DNA of 44,104 nt from NCBI GenBank assembly GCA_030156535.1, contig JASGMJ010000032.1, positions 1 to 44,104 on the forward strand. Reading direction: 5' to 3'. Of this stretch, positions 17,867-25,193 are shown piece after piece (position 1 is the first letter of the stretch; the number at the start of each line of letters is the position of its first letter). Both the position numbers and the translations under genes were made by a program. The stretch is from Candidatus Sumerlaeota bacterium. Its GTDB lineage: Bacteria > Sumerlaeota > Sumerlaeia > SLMS01 > JAHLLQ01. The notes below the pieces were generated by a model, which saw only the letters and a program-made list of their open reading frames with translations, was not told where the DNA came from and made no database searches.

Positions 17867-19035
17867 GGAAGCTGACGTATCCGTTTTTTGTGGCGCTGCT
17901 CGCCACGCATGCCTCCCTTGTTTCCGCCGTCGAGGCGCCCGCACAACTTGTTGAAGACCTTCGCGATGCCAGCCCCGGCGACGTGGTGACCCTCGGCTTC
18001 TCTGCGGGCAACTCGGTCGTGGCGCTCAATGCGTCCCCCAATCGTCTCGCCACGCAGGGCGGCACGTTGATCTACAGCGATGATCCCGAAACGGTGCTCT
18101 CCAGTGGCGTGCTCTATCGCGACGACGTTGAGGCTGGGCTCTCGCGCGTGTACCTTTACCACGTGAACGGCACGGGCAGCGCGAAGAAGTTCGGCCTCGT
18201 CATCGAGAACATCGGCACGGGCAACGCCAACGTCGCCATTACACGCCGTACGCTGCGGTCGCCGTCGGGGAACTACGTCGCCATCGGCAAGGCCGCCTCG
18301 CGCGACTTCTACACCAACCCGCAAACGCTCACGCCGCTGGTGCTTCCTCCCGGGCAGCCGGTTCTTGCCGACAGCGCCTTGTCCGCCTCCATCGCCACGG
18401 CCAATCAGCTCGTTCACTCCATCCACGACATCACTTCCGACCAGCCCCTGCGTCTCTCCACGGTGATGGTGGGTTCCTCGACGAACCTGCTGACGGCGTT
18501 TCCCACGCTCGCCAAGTCACCCGATGACGGCGAAAACCGAGAAGGCACGTTCACCGGCACACTGCGCACCACGACAACGCCCTACGTCTACGACACGGCG
18601 TCGGGCATCCGGCGGCTGCGCATTGCTGACGGCGGCGAGTTCCTCACCGATCCGCCGCTCTCGGGCATTGATGCCGACACGGGCGCCGCCGCGTTGTTGC
18701 GCGGCAACTATGGCGTGGATTACGATATAAGTCTGGACGTCACGTCCTCCGACGGCCGCCACCTTGCCGTGCTGCTCAATCCGCGTGGCGGAGCGTACGG
18801 CGGCTATGCTCTCACGACGCTGGGCAACGCCACGCCCATTGGCGCGATGATGAGCAACGACACGTCGGGCCAGATTCCCACCACCACCCATGCGGGAGTG
18901 TGTGCGACGGTTGCGCCGACAGTGGCCACACAGACGCTGCGCGTGCAGCTCACGCCCGCGGGCGCGAGCTCGCTCGCGATCGACGTGCTCCTTGTGCCGT
19001 TCCACGTTCCCACGGCGTCGTGGACGATTTACTGA
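17863..19035 (+). CDS. Secreted protein of unknown function
   Basis: The 390-residue protein starts with a signal peptide (MRKLTYPFFVALLATHASLVSA). The mature part is rich in beta-prone Ser/Thr/Gly segments. Phrases such as GGTLIYSDDPETVLSSGVLY, RVYLYHVNGTGSAKKFGLVI and NYVAIGKAASRDFY resemble an extracellular domain seen in some secreted Gram-positive and uncultured-lineage proteins, but I cannot name the family with confidence. No catalytic motif is evident. The start overlaps the ackA stop in ATGA, so it is translationally coupled to ackA, although its location differs. The upstream in-frame extension within ackA is a shadow. Confidence 0.75.
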   Translation: MRKLTYPFFVALLATHASLVSAVEAPAQLVEDLRDASPGDVVTLGFSAGNSVVALNASPNRLATQGGTLIYSDDPETVLSSGVLYRDDVEAGLSRVYLYHVNGTGSAKKFGLVIENIGTGNANVAITRRTLRSPSGNYVAIGKAASRDFYTNPQTLTPLVLPPGQPVLADSALSASIATANQLVHSIHDITSDQPLRLSTVMVGSSTNLLTAFPTLAKSPDDGENREGTFTGTLRTTTTPYVYDTASGIRRLRIADGGEFLTDPPLSGIDADTGAAALLRGNYGVDYDISLDVTSSDGRHLAVLLNPRGGAYGGYALTTLGNATPIGAMMSNDTSGQIPTTTHAGVCATVAPTVATQTLRVQLTPAGASSLAIDVLLVPFHVPTASWTIY

Positions 19036-19209
19036 GCCCGGGTTCAGGTCCTGCCGCGGGCGTTCAATACAGCATCCACCTGTCTCTCCATCCCCGGCGC
19101 GCCGTCGTCGTTACCCACCACCATGCCGGCGCAGGGAGCCCGGGAAGAGAGAAGGATGACGCGGCCGGGAAAACAGCAAGCGTGCTTCATGGCCACGGCC
19201 CCATCGTGG

Positions 19210-19242
19210 AAAAAGAGATACGCACCGGGGGGTCCCGGTGCG
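19210..19242. terminator. Bidirectional terminator between convergent genes
   Basis: CGCACCGGG (19221-19229) pairs with CCCGGTGCG (19234-19242). On the minus strand the stem is followed by TATCTCTTTTT, so it best serves the minus-strand fusion gene. On the plus strand TTGTCTCC follows. Confidence 0.65.
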
Positions 19243-19293
19243 TTGTCTCCTGTCTCTGCTGATTATGTGGGCCGTGTGGCTTCCGCCCCTCGC

Positions 19294-22200
19294 TCAGCGG
19301 CCGATTTTCTCCACGATGGCGGCGCCGAAGGTGAAGCCGCCGCCGAAGGCGCAGAGTCCCATGTGGGTGTCCTTGCCGCGGCCGTCGAGCAGTTCGTGCA
19401 GGCAGATCGGAATCGTGCTCGATGACGTGTTGCCCAGAGTGCGGATGTTGCTGAAGACGCGCGACTCGTCCAGCTTTGCCCGGCGCCGGATGGCGTCGAT
19501 GATGCGCTGGTTGGCCTGATGGGGCACGACGAGGTCGAGGTCGTCGAGTGTCAGGTCCGACTGCGCGCAGGCCTGCTGGAGCAGCATGGTCATCTTGGTG
19601 ACGGCCTCGCTGAAGACCTTCTTGCCCTGCATGTGAATGTGGCCGGGTGCTCCGGGCGCGGGGACGGAGAGGATGGTGCCGTCGTCGCCCTTGGCGAGGC
19701 AGACGGGGCGATGTGCGCGGCCGCGAATGCCGGGGCGTTTGTCGTCGGCGACGAGCAACGTGGCTGTCGCTGCGTCACCAAAGAGAATGCACGTGCCTTC
19801 GTCCGTCATGTCGAGCATCGGCGAGAGCACTTCCGTGGTCACGATCATGACATTGCTCTCGGGCCTGCTCTGGAGGAAGTCAAAGGCGGCCTGCAGGGCA
19901 AAGAGATAGCCCGAGCATGCGGCGTTGATGTCGTAGGCCTGAAGGAGCGTTTCCTCGTTTTCCGGGGAGAGCGCGTTGAGAATCAGGCACGCCATTGAGG
20001 GTGTCATCGTTGTCGGGGTGCCGGTGGCACACAGCAACAGGTCGATGTCGGAGATTTTCAGGCGTTCGTTCTCGAGAAGTTCGCGTGCCGCGTCGGCGCC
20101 GAGCGAGAGGGCGGATTCGCCTTCGGCGATCCAGCTGCGCTCGACGATGCCGGTGCGTTCGGTGATGGACTCGGACGTGACGCCGGGCAATTGCGCACGG
20201 ACTTCGTCGTTGGAGACGACGCGCCCGGACTTGCGGACGCAGGGGCGCGAGAGGCCGATGGTCTTGAGGGGGCCGCGCGTGTGCACGGCGGGTGCGCCAA
20301 CGGGGACGGAGTCCGCGGCGGCCTGGGCGTCGCGGCGCTTGAGCGTCGGCGTGCCGGACTGCTCCTGCGTCACGGGCTTCGCACGGCGCTTGCCGCTCGC
20401 GATGCGGACGTGGACCATCGGCAGGCCGACCTTGATCGACTCGCCTTCGGCCACCAGCAGCTTCTCCACCTGTCCCGTGACGGGCGAGGTCAGTTCGAAC
20501 GCGGCCTTGTCCGCCTCGATTTCGGCGATGAGTTGCCCGGTCTGGATTTCGTCCCCTTCGGCGATCTTCCAGTCGATGATCGTGAGCGATTCGTCGGAGG
20601 GGCTGGAGCCCAGCGCCTCGATGACAAAGCGTTCGGCGTTTTCGGCGGGGGGGAGTTCCCACGTCACGTCGTAGCCAAGCAGCGATGCCGCGGCTTCGAG
20701 CGTGGTCTTGTACGACGGCAGGACTTCAAGCTGGTTGGAGAAGTTGCACGGGACGAATGTGTCGCCGCGCGCCACGCGCTTGACGGCGACGGGGCGTTTG
20801 GCGTCCTCGGCAATGGCGGCAACAACTTCGGCACCGAAGCCGCACGTCAGGTTGTCCTCGTGGACGACGACGACGCGGCCGGTTTTCTCGGCCGAGCGCA
20901 CCACGCCGGCGCGGTCCCACGGCGAGAGCGTGCGCAGGTCGATGACTTCGGTTTCCACGCCAACAGAGGCGAGCGTTTCGGCGGCCTTGCGGCACAGGAC
21001 AACGCAGTTGCCCCAGGCCACGAAGGTCAGCTCGGTGCCCTGGCGCACGACGCGGGCGCGGCCGGGGGGGACGAGCTGGGTCGCGACATCGCCCGCCGAC
21101 GTGGTTGCCGTGCGGTCGTTCAGGCAATTCTTGGGATAGAAGAACAGCGTCGGGCGTCCGGACTTGAACGCCGCGTTCAGCAGGCCCGCCGCGTCCGCCG
21201 CCGTCGACGGCATCATCACATCGACGCCGGGAATGTGCGCGGCGATGGAATCGTGCGTGTGGGCGTGGAACGGGCCGAGGCCGGGGCGGTAGCCTCCGCA
21301 CGTGATCATCACGATCACGGGGCAGGAGGAATCCCCCTTGGTGCGCCAATGGATGCTGCCCATCTCGCAGATGACCTGATTGAAGGCGAGCGGGAAGAAG
21401 TCGGCGAACTGGAGGAAGGCAACGGGGCGTTCGCCGGCGAGGGCGCGGCCGATGGCGGTGCCGACGATGGTGGCTTCGGCGAGCGGCGCGTTCTTGACGC
21501 GCCCGGGGGCCAGGGAGGTCAGCCCCTTGGTGATGCCAAAGACGTCGCCCTTGGGGTCCTCGATGTCCTGACCGTAGAGAGAAACGCGCTCGTCGGCCAG
21601 CAGGTTGTGGCGCAGGACCTCGCGGATGGCTTCGAGCATCGTCAGACGCTCGGTGTCCTTGTCGTCGCCCGGTTTCTCGGCATTGGGGGCGAGAAGCTCG
21701 GTGGGCAGCGGGGCCTTGGCGTCGTGGCAGGCGGTGGGTTCCGGCTCGTCGAGCGCCTGCTCGACGGCGCCGGTTACTTCTTGGCGGACTTCGTCCTCGA
21801 TGCGTTCGAGCTCGGCTTCCTCGATGCCGGCGGCCAGCAGCGCGGCGCGCAGGTGCGCGATGGGGTCGAAGTGCTCGCTGCCGTAGCGGATGTCCTCTGC
21901 CGTGCGGTAGACGCGCTGGTCGTCGGCGTTGGTGTGGCTCCACAGGCGCTTGACGCGCAGGACGACGATGGCGGGCTGGCGCGTTTCGCGGATGGCGGCC
22001 ACGGCGTCGCTGAAGACGTTGTACGTCTCGGCGGCGTCCCAACCGTGCGCATAGCGGATCGGAATGCCACAGTAGGAGGTGGCCTGTTTGCCGCCGGGGA
22101 GCGAGTAGAACGTGCTCTCTTTCGTGATGGTGGAGATGGCGTACTCGTTGTCCTGGACGACGAAGAGCACGGGGAGGCGGTGGCGCACGGCCTCACCGAT

Positions 22201-22683
22201 GGCTTCGAGGAGTTCGCCCTCCTGGGTGGTGCCATCGCCGTTGGCGCACAGCACCAGGGGCGAGCCTTCGCGGTCGCGCACGGCGGCGGCCACGCCGACG
22301 GCGGGGAGCGCGTTGTTGCCGACCGGACCGGCCATCGACAAAATGTTCAGCTCGGGCGCGCCCATGTGGGCACTCATCTGGCGCCCGGCCGAGTGCGACG
22401 TGCCCCGGCACAGGAAGCCCCGAATGAATTCGATGGGGTGCATCCCACGCGCCAGCATCAGCGCCTTGTCACGGTAGTGACAATGCAGCCAATCGTTGGG
22501 AGTCAGCAGAGGGGCCAGCAGCGCCGAGGCTTCATGCCCCGCGCCAGATACTGTGAAGAAGCCCTCGCCACGTTGAAGGAGGTCTTGCTCGGCGACATCG
22601 ACGTGGCGGGCGGCCACCATGTGGCGCCATGCGTCCAGAAAAAGTGATGTCTGGGAGGAAACCAGCGCTTGGGTTTCCGGCAT
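19294..22683 (-). CDS. Fusion: 2-oxoacid dehydrogenase E1-alpha/E1-beta, lipoyl domain and ketoacyl-ACP synthase III
   Basis: The 1129-residue polypeptide has four parts. Residues 8-340 are a TPP-dependent E1-alpha (GDG at 149-151, Asn179 in the TPP motif; AGHEAS, HYRDKA). Residues 343-675 are E1-beta (PLAEATIVGTAIG, FADFF, GPFHAHTHDS). Residues about 695-765 are a lipoyl domain with Lys726 in EIEADKAAFEL. Residues about 806-1129 are a full-length KAS III with Cys923 (DINAACSGYL), His1055 (VVPHQANQ) and Asn1085 (TLGNTSSS). E1 decarboxylates a 2-oxoacid and acylates the lipoyl arm; KAS III starts chains by condensing an acyl group with malonyl-ACP. No E2 catalytic or E3-binding domain is present, so acyl transfer from lipoyl to KAS III within the chain is inferred. 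GGAG lies about nine bases before the ATG at 22683. It lies downstream of a dehydratase that could supply 2-oxobutyrate. Confidence 0.93.
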   Translation of the reverse strand: MPETQALVSSQTSLFLDAWRHMVAARHVDVAEQDLLQRGEGFFTVSGAGHEASALLAPLLTPNDWLHCHYRDKALMLARGMHPIEFIRGFLCRGTSHSAGRQMSAHMGAPELNILSMAGPVGNNALPAVGVAAAVRDREGSPLVLCANGDGTTQEGELLEAIGEAVRHRLPVLFVVQDNEYAISTITKESTFYSLPGGKQATSYCGIPIRYAHGWDAAETYNVFSDAVAAIRETRQPAIVVLRVKRLWSHTNADDQRVYRTAEDIRYGSEHFDPIAHLRAALLAAGIEEAELERIEDEVRQEVTGAVEQALDEPEPTACHDAKAPLPTELLAPNAEKPGDDKDTERLTMLEAIREVLRHNLLADERVSLYGQDIEDPKGDVFGITKGLTSLAPGRVKNAPLAEATIVGTAIGRALAGERPVAFLQFADFFPLAFNQVICEMGSIHWRTKGDSSCPVIVMITCGGYRPGLGPFHAHTHDSIAAHIPGVDVMMPSTAADAAGLLNAAFKSGRPTLFFYPKNCLNDRTATTSAGDVATQLVPPGRARVVRQGTELTFVAWGNCVVLCRKAAETLASVGVETEVIDLRTLSPWDRAGVVRSAEKTGRVVVVHEDNLTCGFGAEVVAAIAEDAKRPVAVKRVARGDTFVPCNFSNQLEVLPSYKTTLEAAASLLGYDVTWELPPAENAERFVIEALGSSPSDESLTIIDWKIAEGDEIQTGQLIAEIEADKAAFELTSPVTGQVEKLLVAEGESIKVGLPMVHVRIASGKRRAKPVTQEQSGTPTLKRRDAQAAADSVPVGAPAVHTRGPLKTIGLSRPCVRKSGRVVSNDEVRAQLPGVTSESITERTGIVERSWIAEGESALSLGADAARELLENERLKISDIDLLLCATGTPTTMTPSMACLILNALSPENEETLLQAYDINAACSGYLFALQAAFDFLQSRPESNVMIVTTEVLSPMLDMTDEGTCILFGDAATATLLVADDKRPGIRGRAHRPVCLAKGDDGTILSVPAPGAPGHIHMQGKKVFSEAVTKMTMLLQQACAQSDLTLDDLDLVVPHQANQRIIDAIRRRAKLDESRVFSNIRTLGNTSSSTIPICLHELLDGRGKDTHMGLCAFGGGFTFGAAIVEKIGR

Positions 22684-22821
22684 TGAAACGACTCCACGAC
22701 AAGAATATGCGAACCGGGAACGCGTGCGCGTCCCCAAATTCTTCTGGGAGAAAGCATTCCGGTCCCGATTGGGGGAGAGCAATCTCTTTTGGGTTGTCTG
22801 CCCATCCCCCCCCGAAGAGGG

Positions 22822-23874
22822 TCAAGCCCCGGGCGAAGAAGCGGCCGCGTGGCGATAATCGTCCAGACGGGAAAGATCGACATTTCCTCCACTGATGATC
22901 ACGCCGACACGCAAGGCAGCGAATTCCGCGCCGCTCTCGAACAGCACGGCTGCGCCAAGCGCCCCCGTCGGTTCGATCACCAGTTTCAGCCGCTCCCACA
23001 GCCAGAACATGGTGCTGGCCAGTGCCGCGTCCCCGACCGTTCGGATGCCGTCCACGTTGCGCCGGATCAGTGGAAACGTCCACCGGCCCAGCGACGGTGT
23101 CTGGGCGCCGTCCGCGATCGTCACCGGATTCGAGATCGTTTGCAGCGTGCCGGAGGCAAACGACCGGGCCGCGTCGTCGGCTGCCGCGGGTTCGCATCCG
23201 AGAACCCGGCACTCCGGCGCCAGAGCCCGCGCCACCAGTGAACAGCCCGACAGCAACCCGCCTCCACCCACGGGAACGAGCAGCACGTCGAGTGGGCCGG
23301 CGTCCTCGAACAGCTCGCGGGCCGCCGTTCCCTGCCCGGCCAGAACGGCGGGGTGGTCGTAGGGGGGCACCAGGGTGAGGCCGCGCTCGGCGGCCAGACG
23401 CGCGCCCAGCTCCTGGCGGTCCGTCGTCGCCCGGTCGTAGAGCACCACCTCCGCCCCGTAGGCGCGCGTGGCGGTGATCTTCACGGGTGGTGCGTCCTGA
23501 GGCATCACAATGGTGGCCGGAATGCCGAGCAGTGCGCCGGACAGCGCGACGGCCTGGGCGTGATTGCCGGAGGAAAACGTGATGACGCCTCGGCGGCGCT
23601 CTTCGGGCGCGAGCTGCGAGAGGGCGTTGTACGCCCCGCGAAACTTGAAGGCGCCGATGCGCTGGAGGTTCTCGCACTTGAAGAAAACGCGGGCGCCGGT
23701 GCGCTCGTCCACCAGGCGCGACGTCACCACGGGGGTGCGATGGGCGACGCCATCGAGCCGCCGCGCCGCCGCCTGAACGGCATCGTAGGTGGGCAGTTCG
23801 GCTTCGGGGACGGGAGGGAGGGGCATGGAGGAGGCGCCGGGAGCGATGGGTTTTGGCAGGATTGCCTTCGGCAT
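22822..23874 (-). CDS. PLP-dependent threonine/serine dehydratase
   Basis: The 350-residue fold-type II PLP enzyme has the lysine Schiff-base motif (Lys77 in GAFKFRGAYNAL), the substrate loop SSGNHAQAVAL (from 101) and the phosphate-binding loop VPVGGGGLLSG. It belongs to the threonine dehydratase/serine racemase/3-hydroxyaspartate ammonia-lyase group. The C-terminal ACT regulatory domain of biosynthetic IlvA is absent, so isoleucine feedback is not expected. Likely products are 2-oxobutyrate from threonine or pyruvate from serine. The start could also be the ATG at 23826, and neither has a strong ribosome binding site. It is codirectional with the E1-KAS III fusion 138 bases downstream, and divergent from a LacI-type regulator, which may control it. 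Confidence 0.85.
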   Translation of the reverse strand: MPKAILPKPIAPGASSMPLPPVPEAELPTYDAVQAAARRLDGVAHRTPVVTSRLVDERTGARVFFKCENLQRIGAFKFRGAYNALSQLAPEERRRGVITFSSGNHAQAVALSGALLGIPATIVMPQDAPPVKITATRAYGAEVVLYDRATTDRQELGARLAAERGLTLVPPYDHPAVLAGQGTAARELFEDAGPLDVLLVPVGGGGLLSGCSLVARALAPECRVLGCEPAAADDAARSFASGTLQTISNPVTIADGAQTPSLGRWTFPLIRRNVDGIRTVGDAALASTMFWLWERLKLVIEPTGALGAAVLFESGAEFAALRVGVIISGGNVDLSRLDDYRHAAASSPGA

Positions 23875-24002
23875 CGAGGATTCCGGCAGGCAGAGTCAAC
23901 GCAATCCCGGGCAACGTGGCGGGCGCATCTCCCGGTTCTCATTTGTCAGTTTGGCGGGCTGCGGTTTGCGATTGCGTACGGAACAGGTGGCAGGTAACTC
24001 CC

Positions 24003-24016
24003 GGTAATCGCTTGCG
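24003..24016. promoter_or_regulatory. Possible LacI-family operator
   Basis: GGTAATCGCTTGCG fits the AAnCGnTT core of LacI/PurR-type operators. It lies 48 bases upstream of the regulator start, within the 189-base divergent region. It may serve autoregulation or control of the dehydratase gene. Confidence 0.3.
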
Positions 24017-24063
24017 GCAACATACATGCCGTGTTTCACGGAATTCCGGGAGGTTCCTCCGCC

Positions 24064-25089
24064 ATGACGATCACGATCAAAGACCTCGCGCAGATGGCCA
24101 ACACGTCCACGGCAACGGTCTCGCGCGTGCTGAGCAACAAGCCCGGGGTGACGCCGGACCGCCGCGAGCGCATCCTTCAGCTCGCCAAGGAAGTCGGTTA
24201 CACGCCCAACCGGCTCGCCCGCAATCTGGCGCTGAAGAAGAGCTACGTGCTCGGTTTCATTGCTGCCGACCTTGCAAACCCGGTGTACGTCGAGTTCCTG
24301 CGCCGCATCCAGGCCTGGGGCGAGGAACTCGGCTATCAGGTGCTCGTGGCCGACTCGCACCGCAACACCGAGAAGGAACGCCACAACATCGAGATCATGC
24401 GCGAGCACCGCGCGGAGGGACTTATCATCTTTCCCGTGCAGGACTGGAAGCGGAAGTCGAACAACGACCACCTGCTCGAACTCAAGCTCCAGAAGTTCCC
24501 GTTTGTTCTCGGCGGCAAGATCGACGGCTTTGGGTTCGACTATGTGACGGCCGAGGAAATCGACACGGCGGAGAAGCTGACCCGTCATCTCATCGAACTG
24601 GGGCACCGCCACATCGGCTTCGTGGGCCTGAACACGGAGAACCGCTGCATCACCGAGCGCTACGAGGGTTTCCGCAAGGCGTTGCGCGAGGAACGCATCG
24701 AGCTCGACGAGAGCCGCGACGTGGTGCGCTTCAAGGACGACGAGAGCTGGACGGATGATCTGGTCGAACTGTTGAAGCGCCCCAGGCGCCCCACCGCTTT
24801 GGTGATGATCAACGACGTGTTTGCGTTGCTGGCCACGCGCCCCCTCGCGCGGTTGGGCATCGTGGTGCCGCGCGACTTGTCCATCGCCACATTTGGCAAC
24901 GAGATCTGGGCGGAGCACCTGAACCCTTCGCTGACCACGACGCTGGAGAACGACAAGAAGGTGGCGCGGGCAATGATGGACCTGCTGTTGGAGAAGATGG
25001 AGAATCCGGACAAGGCGCCGTCGCAGATCCTGATTCCGCAGGAGCTTCTGGTGCGCGAATCCACAGCTCCGCCCTCCGCTGGCTCCTGA
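24064..25089 (+). CDS. LacI-family transcriptional regulator
   Basis: The 341-residue DNA-binding protein has the LacI helix-turn-helix at residues 3-24 (TIKDLAQMANTSTATVSRVL) and the hinge helix region (NRLARNLALKKSYVLGFI, about 50-67). A periplasmic-binding-protein-like effector domain follows to the C-terminus (GHRHIGFVGL, TALVMINDVFALL, LSIATFGNE, LNPSLTTT). The length is typical. The effector is unknown, but such regulators usually sense sugars. GGGAGG lies about ten bases before the ATG at 24064, and the upstream in-frame reading is short. It is divergent from the dehydratase gene, and a candidate operator lies in the shared region. Confidence 0.93.
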   Translation: MTITIKDLAQMANTSTATVSRVLSNKPGVTPDRRERILQLAKEVGYTPNRLARNLALKKSYVLGFIAADLANPVYVEFLRRIQAWGEELGYQVLVADSHRNTEKERHNIEIMREHRAEGLIIFPVQDWKRKSNNDHLLELKLQKFPFVLGGKIDGFGFDYVTAEEIDTAEKLTRHLIELGHRHIGFVGLNTENRCITERYEGFRKALREERIELDESRDVVRFKDDESWTDDLVELLKRPRRPTALVMINDVFALLATRPLARLGIVVPRDLSIATFGNEIWAEHLNPSLTTTLENDKKVARAMMDLLLEKMENPDKAPSQILIPQELLVRESTAPPSAGS

Positions 25090-25193
25090 GCCACCGAAAC
25101 GCCGCTCTGCCTCTCCCCGCGTCTCTTTCCCTTTGCCGTTGCGGTATCGGGCAGTGGCGATTACGACTTTATTGAATAACGTGGGGGGACAAT

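Noticed and set aside
20191..22647. An 818-codon open frame on the plus strand opposite the E1/KAS III fusion
   Set aside because: It is antisense to a gene with clear catalytic motifs, has low-complexity Gly/Val/Ala/Asp composition and no domain. It is a GC-rich shadow.
19294..22683. Reading the fusion as separate pdhA, pdhB and fabH genes
   Set aside because: The frame is continuous, with no stop or internal ribosome binding site at the domain joints near residues 340, 690 and 806.
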